Counted from the stretch's first letter, positions 1 to 11,175 are shown. The stretch is 64,000 nucleotides of DNA from Clostridia bacterium (GCA_017439585.1 JAFSIV010000016.1:1-64000); one strand, 5' to 3'. Program-made: numbers and translations. Notes: generated by a model from the sequence alone, not told the origin.

Positions 1-35
1 AAAAAGCTCTGCTTTTTCTTTGAATGTTTTGCCAC
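1..35 (-). CDS. 5' end of a leftward gene cut by the window edge
   Basis: Reading leftward, an AGGAG ribosome site (about 45-50) lies 7-8 bases before a GTG at 35-33, which opens a frame of eleven codons (V-A-K-H-S-K-K-K-Q-S-F) to the window edge. A consensus promoter and a structured leader lie upstream at 62-206, which supports a real start. The product cannot be recognised from eleven residues; the basic N-terminus fits many DNA- or RNA-binding proteins of mobile elements. Confidence 0.35.
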   Translation of the reverse strand, partial: MAKHSKKKQSF

Positions 36-61
36 TGTCTTTTATCTCCTAAACAACACGG

Positions 62-116
62 AAAGCCACCTATAAGCATAGAGGAAATAAACCCTCTACG
101 CATTACAGATGGCTTT
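62..116 (-). promoter_or_regulatory. structured 5' leader hairpin
   Basis: Nested inverted repeats form one long hairpin in the leader of the leftward gene: AAAGCCA (62-68) pairs with TGGCTTT (110-116), and inside it TAGAGG (79-84) pairs with CCTCTA (93-98). It lies between the promoter at 179-206 and the ribosome site near 47, so it would be the main fold of the untranslated leader. Inducible resistance genes and phage-type genes often have such leaders, but the gene here is unknown. Confidence 0.45.
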
Positions 117-178
117 GTTTATGTAATATTCAACTTTACTGTAGAAATGGGCAGAACTACGCCTTGCTTGCTTAACAA

Positions 179-206
179 ATTATACTGCATAGGCATTCTG
201 TGTCAA
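179..206 (-). promoter_or_regulatory. consensus sigma-A promoter, leftward
   Basis: On the minus strand TTGACA (206-201) and TATAAT (184-179) are both perfect hexamers with a 16-base spacer. The only gene start downstream is the GTG at 35. Confidence 0.6.
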
Positions 207-445
207 CCCCTTTCGACTGTTTTTTGAAAACTATAGGATATAAATACTCCAGGATATTACATTATACAATAAGATCACAAAAACTGCAATATATACACAG
301 TATATTTTTATATTTTTCGAAATAATGTTAATAATCAATGAATAAGATGATTTTATCGAATGTTCCGAAATAGTGGGTATACACTTTTTGCAAGATTGAT
401 AGTGCGATATTCCGCCTCTTGTTGTAGGGTAAATGGAAAACAAAA

Positions 446-472
446 ACCGGATGAACACATTGCTCATCCGGT
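446..472 (-). terminator. orphan intrinsic terminator
   Basis: The nine-base arms ACCGGATGA (446-454) and TCATCCGGT (464-472) pair perfectly, and the minus strand then reads a T-rich run. No gene ends just upstream on that strand, so the terminator may be left over from a lost gene. The rest of 207-560 shows no convincing coding sequence. Confidence 0.6.
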
Positions 473-562
473 ATCATAATATGTAAGCCACACCTCGCTT
501 TTTTTGATCAAAAAACCAATTTTTACTGGATTTTATGTAAATTGAGTTGGACAAAAATCAGC

Positions 563-715
563 GAAAACCCTAGTGTTTATGCGGATTTTAGGCGGTTTGC
601 CCTAAAATAACGCATTCCTCAATTCTTCTCACAATACCTGTTGCTTTCATATATACATTTCTCCTTAAATTACAAATTGTGTTGTTATTATCTGTAATTT
701 GAGGAGATTTATACT
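563..715. repeat. repeat copy A with hairpin, left of lipoprotein gene
   Basis: This stretch shares several blocks in the same order with 1616-1961: 'cctagtgtttatgcgg', 'gcggtttgccct', 'attcttctcac', 'cctgttgctttcata' and 'ggagatttatact'. It ends in a hairpin with arms at 661-674 and 693-706 (13 Watson-Crick pairs and one G-T). The two copies bracket the gene at 773-1513, as expected for a cassette or a degenerate mobile element. No transposase or integrase is visible. Confidence 0.6.
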
Positions 716-772
716 TGCAATAATTTACTTTTGAAATCAAATATGATATAATAAATTAAAGGCGGTGATTTT

Positions 773-1513
773 GTGAAAAAGATACTTTCTATTATTTTGT
801 GTTTATCATTTGTTTTTTGTTTATCGGCTTGCTCTTATAATAGTCAACCTGATAACAACTCTGTTAATAGCGACAGTGATAAGATTGCAAAGCAAGAAAT
901 GAATTTGCCATTATTACATTGCGAATATGCGTCAATTATTGATAATATTGTAAAGGCATATCCTTGGAATGATGATGATTTAACCATGGTTCCTGAAAAC
1001 CCTGAACTTAGTTATATGTATCGACAAAACTCTGAACTTTCTGAGATTGGTTTTGCTTTAATCGATTTAGACGGAAATGGTCAGGAAGAACTGATAATAT
1101 CCGACCCGAGTAAATTTGTGTATGACTTATACACAATATCCAACGGAAAAGCAGTCCATCTGTTTGATAGCGGCGAAAGATATTGCTATATCTTGCGTGA
1201 AAATGGAATAGTAGAAAACTCTTGGTCCGGTTCTGCCGCCACAAGTGGTCATGATTTTCACAAATTAAATGACGGAAAGCTTGATTTCGTCGAGAGAATC
1301 ACATTGGATGCCTATCATGCATTGGATGCAGGGTTGATAGATGATCTTTTTGAAGCAAATGATGATAATTGTTTCTTTAGATCGAATAGTGAAGATGAAA
1401 AAGATTATAAAACGGTATCTTCCGACGAAGCAATAAAAACCATCGAGAATTATCAAAATGCAAACAAGCCCTTAATTATTGAATATACATTACTTTCGGA
1501 ATACAAACAGTAG
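773..1513 (+). CDS. putative lipoprotein with a DxDxNG loop
   Basis: This 246-residue protein has a lipoprotein signal peptide (basic start, hydrophobic stretch, lipobox L-S-A-C near residue 20), so it should be anchored to the outer face of the membrane. Near residue 100 it carries DLDGNGQEELI, an acidic loop like that of many clostridial secreted proteins with EF-hand or FG-GAP-like calcium sites. The rest matches no family I can name. The start is GTG at 773, preceded by AAAGGCGGTGAT. The gene stands alone between two related repeats and ends in its own terminator, which suggests acquired cargo rather than core chromosome. Confidence 0.8.
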   Translation: MKKILSIILCLSFVFCLSACSYNSQPDNNSVNSDSDKIAKQEMNLPLLHCEYASIIDNIVKAYPWNDDDLTMVPENPELSYMYRQNSELSEIGFALIDLDGNGQEELIISDPSKFVYDLYTISNGKAVHLFDSGERYCYILRENGIVENSWSGSAATSGHDFHKLNDGKLDFVERITLDAYHALDAGLIDDLFEANDDNCFFRSNSEDEKDYKTVSSDEAIKTIENYQNANKPLIIEYTLLSEYKQ

Positions 1514-1524
1514 TGCTTAACCAC

Positions 1525-1553
1525 AAAAGCGAGGTGAATTTCACCTCGCTTTT
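1525..1553 (+). terminator. terminator of the lipoprotein gene
   Basis: AAAAGCGAGGTGA (1525-1537) pairs perfectly with TCACCTCGCTTTT (1541-1553), a G+C-rich stem ending in T, 12 bases after the stop codon. Confidence 0.8.
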
Positions 1554-1615
1554 GCTATGTATAAAAACGCCGAAAACCTATTTTGACACCCTTGTGTTCA
1601 ATAGGGCAAACTAGT

Positions 1616-1961
1616 AAAAATCCTAGTGTTTATGCGGGTTTCATGCGGTTTGCCCTATCTCATACGAGTGAAATGAGTATCGATGTTCTCAAAAACAGTC
1701 TAAATCTTTGATTTAGCAACTGTTTTTAGAGGTTATAATAACACAAGCCTCTATTCTTCTCACTTTTCCTCTTGCGGTGCCCAAAAGTTGTGGTCGGCTT
1801 GGAGCGCCTACAACTTTTGACCGCGGCGCTTCCTTACGCTCGCTGCATCTCACACAGTGAGCGCTCGCGACGTCACCTGTTGCTTTCATAATATAGAATA
1901 ATAATCTCCTTGCTTTACAAAGCCCAACTGTTAGTATCTGTAAAACAAGGAGATTTATACT
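1616..1961. repeat. repeat copy B with hairpin and internal insertion
   Basis: Second copy of the sequence at 563-715. The shared blocks keep their order, but about 190 extra bases lie in the middle, including a tract around 1790-1870 that is richer in G+C than its surroundings. The terminal hairpin has arms at 1906-1919 and 1939-1952. Between copies the arm sequences differ, yet most pairs are kept, with one new C-A mismatch in this copy. The remaining 1962-2090 shows no gene. Confidence 0.6.
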
Positions 1962-2100
1962 GTAAAATCATATAGTCAGCTAACGATTTCGTTGTTATTC
2001 ATATAAAAAACACCATTTGACACACAAACAACTAATGAATTAGAGTGATTTTGGAATCTGCAAGCTTTGAAATGCTTTCTGTAAAATTAAACAACCGTAA

Positions 2101-4843
<2,743 letters not shown>

Positions 4844-4867
4844 GTATTATCCCTCCTTATTTATTAC

Positions 4868-6643
4868 TTATCGACCTGCCATAAATCTTTTTGCCGTATC
4901 GATAATTTCATTTCTTAATTTATCGGAATATTTTCTGTCGTGCTTGATCCTATGACATATAGCGCCATGGTGTTCTTCAAAATATTCAAGAAGCTCGTTT
5001 TGTATCGATTTTATTTCCTTGGTGGGAATATTCACGAACAAACCCGCCTGAGCACATATAAGTGTAATAATCTGTTTATCCAGACTCATAGGGGAATTGT
5101 TGCTCTGGCGGAGTAACTGCATTAGTCCCGCGCCGTATTTTAACTGTCGGGCTGCACTTGCATCCAAATCACCGCCAAACAGAGAGAATGCCTGCATTTC
5201 GCGGTACTGTGCCAAATCAAGCCTAATGGTTCCCACAGATTTTTTCATAACATGCGTCTGTGCCGAGCCTCCAACACGCGAAACCGAAAGACCTACATTA
5301 ATGGCAGGACGCTGCCCTGCAAAAAACAACTCGCTTTCTAAGAATATCTGCCCGTCAGTAATAGAGATAATGTTTGTGGGTATATATGCCGAAACATCTC
5401 CCGCCTGAGTTTCAACAATAGGAAGCGCCGTCATACTTCCGCCGCTTAGCCTATCTGACAGTTGAGCAGAGCGTTCTAAAAGCCTTGAATGCAAATAGAA
5501 TACATCACCCGGATATGCTTCGCGTCCGGGAGAGCGTTCTAAAAGCAAGCTTAATGTACGGTAGGCAACCGCATGCTTGGAAAGATCATCATAAATAATA
5601 AGCACATCTCTACCATGATACATAAAATACTCAGCAACAGCGCAGCCTGCATACGGGGCAATATATTGAAGCGATGCAGAATCGCTGGCAGGGGATGATA
5701 CAATAACTGTATGTTCCATAGCATCGTGATTTTGGAGAGTTGCAACCACCTTGGCGATTGAACTCATTTTTTGACCTATGGCAACATACACACAAATAAC
5801 ATTTTTACCTTTTTGATTAATAATAGTATCGGTAGCAATGGTGGTTTTTCCCGTCTGCCTGTCGCCAATTATGAGTTCGCGCTGTCCTCTTCCAATAGGA
5901 AACATTGAATCAATAGCAAGTATACCGGTTTCGAGAGGTCTTGAAACCGACTGGCGTTCAATTATACCGGGCGCTGAATGTTCGATAGGAAAATATTCTT
6001 TTGCGCCGATATCACCGCCGTCATCCACAGGTCTTCCGAGAGGGTCGATAATACGGCCGAGAATGTGTGTGCTAATAGGGATACCTGCTGTGCGTTGCGT
6101 TCTGACAACACGGCTACCTTCATAAATTTCCGAATCATCTCCGAAAAGAACAACACCGTTTGTACCGTCCGCGCGAATGTCTTGAACCATGCCCTTAACA
6201 CCGCAGTCAAACAAAACTATTTCGCCGTATTCAACTTCGTGCAGGCCTCCAATAAAGGCAATGCCGTCTCCCACGCTTATAACAAAACCCACCTGCTGAT
6301 GACCGGCATGAAGTTCAAAGCTTTCAATATCTTCACGGAGAAGTGATACTATTCTGTGCGGATCGTATTCTCTTTTTATAGATTGGAAAGATTTTCGCAG
6401 TTGTCTGATTCGGCCAAGGGTACTCCAATCATAGTTCTCGTCCCCAACGAAGATACGAAATCCCCCAATAACACTGGGATCCTTTTTTATAACAAAATCC
6501 ACATCGTTTGCTTTGTATTCTGCCAAGAAAAACTCTTTTAGCTTTTCAAGCTGTGAGTCATCAGGCGGAGTAATGCATTGTATTTCTACTTTCAACGCAT
6601 CGCGTTCTCCTACGACAGCCTCATCAAACTGATTTTCTATCAT
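4868..6643 (-). CDS. atpA: ATP synthase delta C-domain fused to alpha subunit
   Basis: The 591-residue product is about 90 residues longer than a normal alpha. Residues about 95-591 are canonical alpha: beta-barrel, P-loop GDRQTGKT near 260-267, DDLSKHAVAYR, the PGREAYPGD loop and the arginine-finger region NVGLSVSRVGG. Residues about 18-88 look like the C-terminal domain of delta/OSCP ('KKDPSVIGGFRIFVGDENYDW' region, then a helix ending RQLRKSF). No separate atpH exists where it belongs between atpF and atpA, and delta's N-terminal helical domain is absent from this window. The ATG at 6643 was chosen for its GAGGAAAAA site; it overlaps atpF by 20 bases. The delta part rests on motif resemblance; the alpha part is certain. 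Confidence 0.9.
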   Translation of the reverse strand: MIENQFDEAVVGERDALKVEIQCITPPDDSQLEKLKEFFLAEYKANDVDFVIKKDPSVIGGFRIFVGDENYDWSTLGRIRQLRKSFQSIKREYDPHRIVSLLREDIESFELHAGHQQVGFVISVGDGIAFIGGLHEVEYGEIVLFDCGVKGMVQDIRADGTNGVVLFGDDSEIYEGSRVVRTQRTAGIPISTHILGRIIDPLGRPVDDGGDIGAKEYFPIEHSAPGIIERQSVSRPLETGILAIDSMFPIGRGQRELIIGDRQTGKTTIATDTIINQKGKNVICVYVAIGQKMSSIAKVVATLQNHDAMEHTVIVSSPASDSASLQYIAPYAGCAVAEYFMYHGRDVLIIYDDLSKHAVAYRTLSLLLERSPGREAYPGDVFYLHSRLLERSAQLSDRLSGGSMTALPIVETQAGDVSAYIPTNIISITDGQIFLESELFFAGQRPAINVGLSVSRVGGSAQTHVMKKSVGTIRLDLAQYREMQAFSLFGGDLDASAARQLKYGAGLMQLLRQSNNSPMSLDKQIITLICAQAGLFVNIPTKEIKSIQNELLEYFEEHHGAICHRIKHDRKYSDKLRNEIIDTAKRFMAGR

Positions 6644-7157
6644 GCTTTTTCCTCGATTCTGCCACGGTGTCCTCTGCAACACGAATGAATTCGTCATAAA
6701 GCGCACTGTTTCTCTCAGGCGTCACAGTATCGCTAAGCAATTTTTGTGTGGCGGCAACTACCAATTCACCGATTTCAGTCTGAGCCGATTCCAGAATATG
6801 CTCTTTCCTATCCTCTGCCTCTCTTTCAGCGGCTAATATTATAGAAGCCGCCCTTTCTTTTGCTTCACCGATATATTTAGCGGAGGCATTAGCCAATTCT
6901 TTTTCGGCAGCTTTCTTTTGTTCAAGTATCTCCTCTTCGGCAGATTTAAGCTTTTGCTCATACTCTGCGCGGAGTCTTTCGTTTTCTTCGGTTGCCTCTT
7001 TATTTTCCTTTTCAATTTGAGCAAAATGTTCACGGCGTTGCTCTAAAAAGCGATTGACCGGTTTATACAAAAGGAAAGATAATCCCCCTGCAAGAATTAC
7101 AAAATTTAGCATATGCAAGAGGATTTGTAAAATGTCTATATTAAGCGGAATGTCCAT
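6624..7157 (-). CDS. atpF: ATP synthase b subunit
   Basis: The b subunit is the peripheral stalk that holds F1 still against F0. The protein has 177 residues: one membrane helix near the N-terminus (about 10-30, 'LLHMLNFVILAGGLSFLLYKPV') followed by a long charged coiled coil (about 35-170, rich in E, K, A and R). Length and pattern are typical. Its end overlaps the start of the fused alpha gene. In this organism the tip of b must dock on whatever replaces free delta, perhaps the delta-like domain on alpha. Confidence 0.92.
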   Translation of the reverse strand: MDIPLNIDILQILLHMLNFVILAGGLSFLLYKPVNRFLEQRREHFAQIEKENKEATEENERLRAEYEQKLKSAEEEILEQKKAAEKELANASAKYIGEAKERAASIILAAEREAEDRKEHILESAQTEIGELVVAATQKLLSDTVTPERNSALYDEFIRVAEDTVAESRKKHDRKSV

Positions 7158-7168
7158 TTTCTAACCTC

Positions 7169-7552
7169 TTACAGTACGAATATAATAAGTATGGCAATAA
7201 TAAGCGCATAAATAATGGCGGTTTCTATAAACACCAGACCTAGCATCATCGCAGAATTGATTTTTGAAGCGGCTTCGGGCTGACGCGCCATACTTTCAGA
7301 GCTTTTTGCAATAGCGATAGCCATACCGATTGCACCTGTCGCACTAGCAATTCCAACTACAAGTGCCGCAGCAATTGCCTTTGACGAAAGTGCATTGCTT
7401 TCTTCTGCTTCGGTTTCGGTAGCGACAGACTCGGTAGTAACAGCTTCGGCAGTTTGCACGGTTTCAGCAAATACCGGCATTGACATAAAAGCTGCAAGGA
7501 AAAGCATTACGATACTTACCGTTACGATTAAAAATACACTCTTTTTTTTCAT
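7169..7552 (-). CDS. atpE: ATP synthase c subunit with N-terminal leader
   Basis: Subunit c forms the rotor ring that carries ions. Residues about 55-127 are the usual helical hairpin with the polar loop ARQPE and the ion-binding glutamate in 'VFIETAIIYAL'. The protein is 127 residues, against about 70-90 for most, because of an N-terminal signal-peptide-like segment (hydrophobic, then PVFAE) and a Thr/Glu-rich stretch. The position after the glutamate is Thr and a Tyr follows, as in sodium-binding rings, but the Gln expected in helix 1 aligns with Met. Ion choice (H+ or Na+) is therefore open. Confidence 0.93.
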   Translation of the reverse strand: MKKKSVFLIVTVSIVMLFLAAFMSMPVFAETVQTAEAVTTESVATETEAEESNALSSKAIAAALVVGIASATGAIGMAIAIAKSSESMARQPEAASKINSAMMLGLVFIETAIIYALIIAILIIFVL

Positions 7553-7554
7553 TA

Positions 7555-8406
7555 TCAGATAACCTCTTTCTTTTTAACTTTTACTTTTTTAGGTTTAGGT
7601 TCAACGGCTTCGCCGTAAAAAATAGAAACTAATGTTGCAAGCACATAGGTTTGAATAAGCGCGTGTAACAGAGTGAATAATACAGCCACGATTACCGGAA
7701 GTACAAAGCTGAGTCCAACATAATAATAAACAAGCTCTGTAACCAAAAGTCCGCTAAGTAATGCGCCAAACAAACGGAAACTCATAGATATAGGAAGCGA
7801 AAAATCTTTAAGCACTCCTAATGCTCCGCGCAATCCTCCAAACCGTATGCCTGCGCCAAGGATAATGGCATACGACAAAACGCCGAGTGCGATTGCGGCA
7901 TTGATATCCGAAATGGGAGCAGGTAACGATATTGAAGCTCCATCGGTCGTTACCGCCTGTATGCCAAAGAGCTCAAATATTGTGCTGAAAAAGATGTAAA
8001 CTCCTGCGCCAAAGATATAGGCACCGATAAACTTCGGCTTGTGATGACTATTGTTATTCGCCATATCACTAAAAAACTCAACAAGCTTTTCAATTATACT
8101 TTGAAATTTGCCCGGTATCAGCTTGAATTTCGGAATAGCAAATATCCTTATAAGTGCGGCAGCGATTAGTAATACTGCTGTTACGATATAAGCAGATATA
8201 AGCGCCGGATTTACCTCCAAACCGAACAGTGATATACGGTTATGTTCATGAAGCACACCGTCTTGCATGGTTTCCTTTATGGTTTCGTGTTTTGCACCGG
8301 GAGGCCAGAAAGCAACAATTCCTACAATTATAATTGCTATAATCAAAAGCCAAATTGCAAGAAATAAAAATCGCTTACTTTTATTATCACTTTTCAAATT
8401 TATCAC
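7555..8406 (-). CDS. atpB: ATP synthase a subunit
   Basis: Subunit a forms the ion half-channels beside the c-ring. The 283-residue protein has an N-terminal helix (about 13-32), a polar stretch, then five hydrophobic segments, with the essential arginine in ISMSFRLFGALLSG; the common Asn after FG is Ala here. The C-terminus is lysine-rich (KPKKVKVKKKE). It is the first gene of the operon, with no atpI before it, and is separated from atpE by two bases. Confidence 0.93.
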   Translation of the reverse strand: MINLKSDNKSKRFLFLAIWLLIIAIIIVGIVAFWPPGAKHETIKETMQDGVLHEHNRISLFGLEVNPALISAYIVTAVLLIAAALIRIFAIPKFKLIPGKFQSIIEKLVEFFSDMANNNSHHKPKFIGAYIFGAGVYIFFSTIFELFGIQAVTTDGASISLPAPISDINAAIALGVLSYAIILGAGIRFGGLRGALGVLKDFSLPISMSFRLFGALLSGLLVTELVYYYVGLSFVLPVIVAVLFTLLHALIQTYVLATLVSIFYGEAVEPKPKKVKVKKKEVI

Positions 8407-8439
8407 TTCCTAACTATAAATCAGATTGAGTAAACTTAT

Positions 8440-8467
8440 GAAATATACATATATTCACTATTGTCAA
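8440..8467 (-). promoter_or_regulatory. possible promoter of the ATP synthase operon
   Basis: The minus strand has a perfect TTGACA (8467-8462) and, after 16 bases, TATTTC (8445-8440), a poor -10. It lies 34 bases upstream of atpB. Confidence 0.4.
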
Positions 8468-8747
8468 TATAATATCTGATTTTATTATACTACCTTTTGT
8501 TTCGTTATGCAACAAATCAATTTAAGAAAATATAAAGAAACTCGTCAAGAATTTCGGAAAACTCAAATTTATTAATATCGCTAATTTTGTTGTTATATAT
8601 TTTATGCCCCACACTGAATTTTCAAATCGTGATACTATTATTTGTGATTTGCGGGAATTCATACTGGCTGTTTTACTCATTTACTTCTTTGAGTGGTTAT
8701 GTCACAAAGAACATATCATTTTTCCATTGTAATGCAATAAATCAAAC

Positions 8748-8906
8748 GAAGCCGGTGAAATAAATTACTGTTGGGTGCAGTTTCTCTCGGAACAATTTGA
8801 TTGGTACAGTCGGACAATTGATGAACTAAAAGAGCTTGGCGTAGAAAAAACTCTATCATTATGCACATTACCCTATGGCGATGCGATTGCCGCGGCTTTC
8901 AAATAA
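8748..8906 (+). pseudogene. gene remnant resembling a phosphoesterase C-terminus
   Basis: A 52-codon frame ends in TAA at 8904-8906 and reads E-A-G-E-I-N-Y-C-W-V then 'QFLSEQFDWYSRTIDELKEL' and 'KTLSLCTLPYGDAIAAAF'. The pattern 'QFDWY..TI.EL' followed by a short hydrophobic strand recalls the C-terminal part of calcineurin-like metallophosphoesterases, a weak motif-only match. A stop codon lies 18 bases upstream in frame and no ribosome site is seen. It is best read as the decayed end of a lost gene. The rest of 8468-8980 shows no gene. Confidence 0.3.
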
Positions 8907-8990
8907 GGTGTAGACAACTTGCGCCATCTGTTGCTTATATGTTCTTTATAACATCTGTTTCGTAGGTAGGGGACGATGCCTAAATCAGAA

Positions 8991-9031
8991 AAAACTGCCA
9001 GTTCAGGTTTATGATGAACTGGCAGTTTTTT
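8991..9031 (-). terminator. terminator of the transporter/nucleotidyltransferase operon
   Basis: AAAACTGCCAGTTCA (8991-9005) pairs perfectly with TGAACTGGCAGTTTT (9014-9028). T-runs flank the stem on both strands. It lies 30 bases past the stop of the minus-strand transporter gene. Confidence 0.85.
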
Positions 9032-9060
9032 CTATGTATTAACTATCACTATTTAGTTTT

Positions 9061-10368
9061 TTACATTTTTCTCATTTTCATTTTACGAGCAAAAAGTGTT
9101 AAAACTAGTAAAATGATATAAAGACAACCAATGGTAATAAAAATGGCGTTCCAACCGAATTTTTCCTGAATAAAACCAAAAGCAGAGGCTTGAATAGCTG
9201 CTCCCATATATACAGCCCAGTCAAGAACACCAACAACTGTTGAAGAAAGCGCACGTCCGCCCATATCACCTGCAATAGCCCAAATAACGCCAGTTACCAT
9301 ACTGAATACACCAACTACGAATAACATAATTGTTGCGGGTAACTGTGTTTTGAAGAGGGGGAAGCAAATAAGTCCAAAGAAAGCAACCATAGATGCTAAA
9401 ATAAGCATAGGTTCGCGTTTTCCCTTGAATACTTTATCTGTAAGGAACGGAAATACAAACATTGCACAAGCTTGTCCTAATGGCAAAACGATATACGTAA
9501 ACAAGTCGTTTTTAAGTGTAAGCCCTAATTCTTCGGTAAAATAGGTTGGTATCCAAGTAAGAAGACCGTAACGACCAATACCTGCTATTGCGGAAATCAA
9601 ACAGAAAATAATAACCTTTGGTTCACTGAAAAGAAGCTTATAGGGATAGAAAAATCCTTTTTTAGCGATTTCTGCTTCCATTTTGGAATCGCTATTATCG
9701 AGTTCTTTGTTAGCTTCTTCAAAAGCAGGGATTCCTATATCTTCGGGTTTTTCCTTGAAAAATGCAACGAATGCTATAAGAATAAGAAACATTGGGATGA
9801 TTGGAAAACGGAATCCTGCGCGCCAAGACCATTCAGGGTTAAGGATTAGGCACCAGTTAACAGTTAAATAGGTAACTGCCTGAGCAACACCCGAAAAAGC
9901 GGTTGCAAGTCCCGAAGCAAAGCCACGCTTTTCTTTGGGCCACCATTTATTGATAACACCGACTCCGTTTGACCAGACCATTGCCTGACAGAAGCCATTA
10001 AGTCCCCAAAGAACAGCAATAACCGTAAGGTTATTCTGGAAAGAAATGAGAACATTGAGCACAGAGGAAGCCAATACACCGAAAATCATCAACTTTTTAT
10101 AGCCAAAGTATGATCCCAAGCGTCCACTCACAAGCTGTCCAAATGCATAACACCAGAAAAGTGCAGAGGAAACAACACCGATAGTGCCAAGGTCGGAAGA
10201 GAAGTATTCCTTCATAAGCGGCATAACAAGGTTGATATTTTGTCTACCATTATAGAAGAATAAATATGTAAATCCAAAGCTTAAAAGCATAAGCCAAGCA
10301 TATTTTTTAAACTTCTTGAATTGTTCGCTGTTATAGCCGTACATAAATTTTTCTTTTAATTCTGACAT
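9061..10368 (-). CDS. MFS transporter, organophosphate:phosphate antiporter type
   Basis: This 435-residue protein has about twelve membrane helices. The N-terminus resembles GlpT/UhpT ('FGFTYLFFYNGRQNINLVMP', an aromatic-rich first helix with the Arg used to bind phosphate), and the loop GRLGSYFGYKKLMIFG carries the MFS A-type signature. Those families exchange a phosphorylated organic molecule for inorganic phosphate. The gene follows a LicC-like nucleotidyltransferase by 18 bases, so the imported compound may be the nucleotidyltransferase's substrate, for example glycerol-phosphate or a phospho-amino alcohol. The exact substrate cannot be read from the sequence. Confidence 0.85.
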   Translation of the reverse strand: MSELKEKFMYGYNSEQFKKFKKYAWLMLLSFGFTYLFFYNGRQNINLVMPLMKEYFSSDLGTIGVVSSALFWCYAFGQLVSGRLGSYFGYKKLMIFGVLASSVLNVLISFQNNLTVIAVLWGLNGFCQAMVWSNGVGVINKWWPKEKRGFASGLATAFSGVAQAVTYLTVNWCLILNPEWSWRAGFRFPIIPMFLILIAFVAFFKEKPEDIGIPAFEEANKELDNSDSKMEAEIAKKGFFYPYKLLFSEPKVIIFCLISAIAGIGRYGLLTWIPTYFTEELGLTLKNDLFTYIVLPLGQACAMFVFPFLTDKVFKGKREPMLILASMVAFFGLICFPLFKTQLPATIMLFVVGVFSMVTGVIWAIAGDMGGRALSSTVVGVLDWAVYMGAAIQASAFGFIQEKFGWNAIFITIGCLYIILLVLTLFARKMKMRKM

Positions 10369-10386
10369 ATTATTTCTCCTTGTGAA

Positions 10387-11127
10387 TTAACCGAAAATCT
10401 TAGCGTCAGCTTCATCAAATGGAATGATGTCAGCAGTTACGCGAGCATGGTCATCAAGATTATCGATTTCATCAATATAATAGCCATCATAATCATATGC
10501 ACGGATATTAAGAGCAGGGAATATTTCATTAAGCGCATTCTCGGCATAGCACTTATCTTCGCCTTTGTGAATATACTCTACTACTTTACCCACCCATGCT
10601 GATGTTGTGGCCTTGTCCAATTTATAAAAAGGCTGGAATGCATAGCAATCTTCATCAAATATCTTGATTGAAACTTCTAATAGCTTTCCGTCTTTAACTC
10701 TGCCCTTGAAGTCTTTTTCAGGAAGGGCTTTTTTGTAGTTCACAGTACCCGTATTGGAATCAGCGCAATTGAGCACATCATGAACTAGCTTTCTATTGAA
10801 TACCAAGTCACCGTGCATAAAAATCATATCGTCATCAATATAATCGCGTGCAAGATACATGGAATAGATATAGTTAGTTTTATCAAATATATCGTTGCGA
10901 ACAAATGTGATATTCAAATCTTGAAATTCCGCCGCAACAGCCTTTATCTGATCTTCAAAAGGACCGGTAGTTATAATGAAATCTTTAATACCTTCCTCGC
11001 TGAGTATCCTAAGCTGTCTATGTAGAATTGTCTCACCGTTTTTTAAGGGAGCCATAGATTTATGATGAGTTTTGGTAAACTCACCCATTCTGTTGCCGTA
11101 ACCTGAATTAAAAATAATTGCTTTCAT
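10387..11127 (-). CDS. LicC-like nucleotidyltransferase (probable CTP transfer)
   Basis: This 246-residue single-domain nucleotidyltransferase has the start AIIFNSGYGNRMGEFT (phosphate-binding loop, with Ser in place of the usual second Ala/Gly), followed by KTHHKSMAPL (the conserved Lys) and 'DMIFMHGDLVF' (metal-binding Asp). This matches the LicC/PntC-like group that couples CTP to phosphocholine or related small phosphates, and sugar-phosphate nucleotidyltransferases more distantly. It is the first gene of a two-gene operon with the transporter and has its own strong promoter at 11191-11219. Reading it as a cytidylyltransferase is inferred from similarity and from the IspD-like regulator next door. 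Confidence 0.8.
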   Translation of the reverse strand: MKAIIFNSGYGNRMGEFTKTHHKSMAPLKNGETILHRQLRILSEEGIKDFIITTGPFEDQIKAVAAEFQDLNITFVRNDIFDKTNYIYSMYLARDYIDDDMIFMHGDLVFNRKLVHDVLNCADSNTGTVNYKKALPEKDFKGRVKDGKLLEVSIKIFDEDCYAFQPFYKLDKATTSAWVGKVVEYIHKGEDKCYAENALNEIFPALNIRAYDYDGYYIDEIDNLDDHARVTADIIPFDEADAKIFG

Positions 11128-11175
11128 AAATTATACTCCTTTCAATTAAAGTCTACACCATAATTGACTTTATAT

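Noticed and set aside
120..200. Leader peptide frame (M-P-M-Q-Y-N-L-L...) on the minus strand near the left edge
   Set aside because: Its start lies between the -35 and -10 of the promoter, so it would be upstream of the transcription start.
661..1952. Integron-type attC sites in the two covarying hairpins
   Set aside because: One GCCCAAC word fits the simple-site pattern, but its partner GTTRRRY is not present in the right place and there is no integrase.
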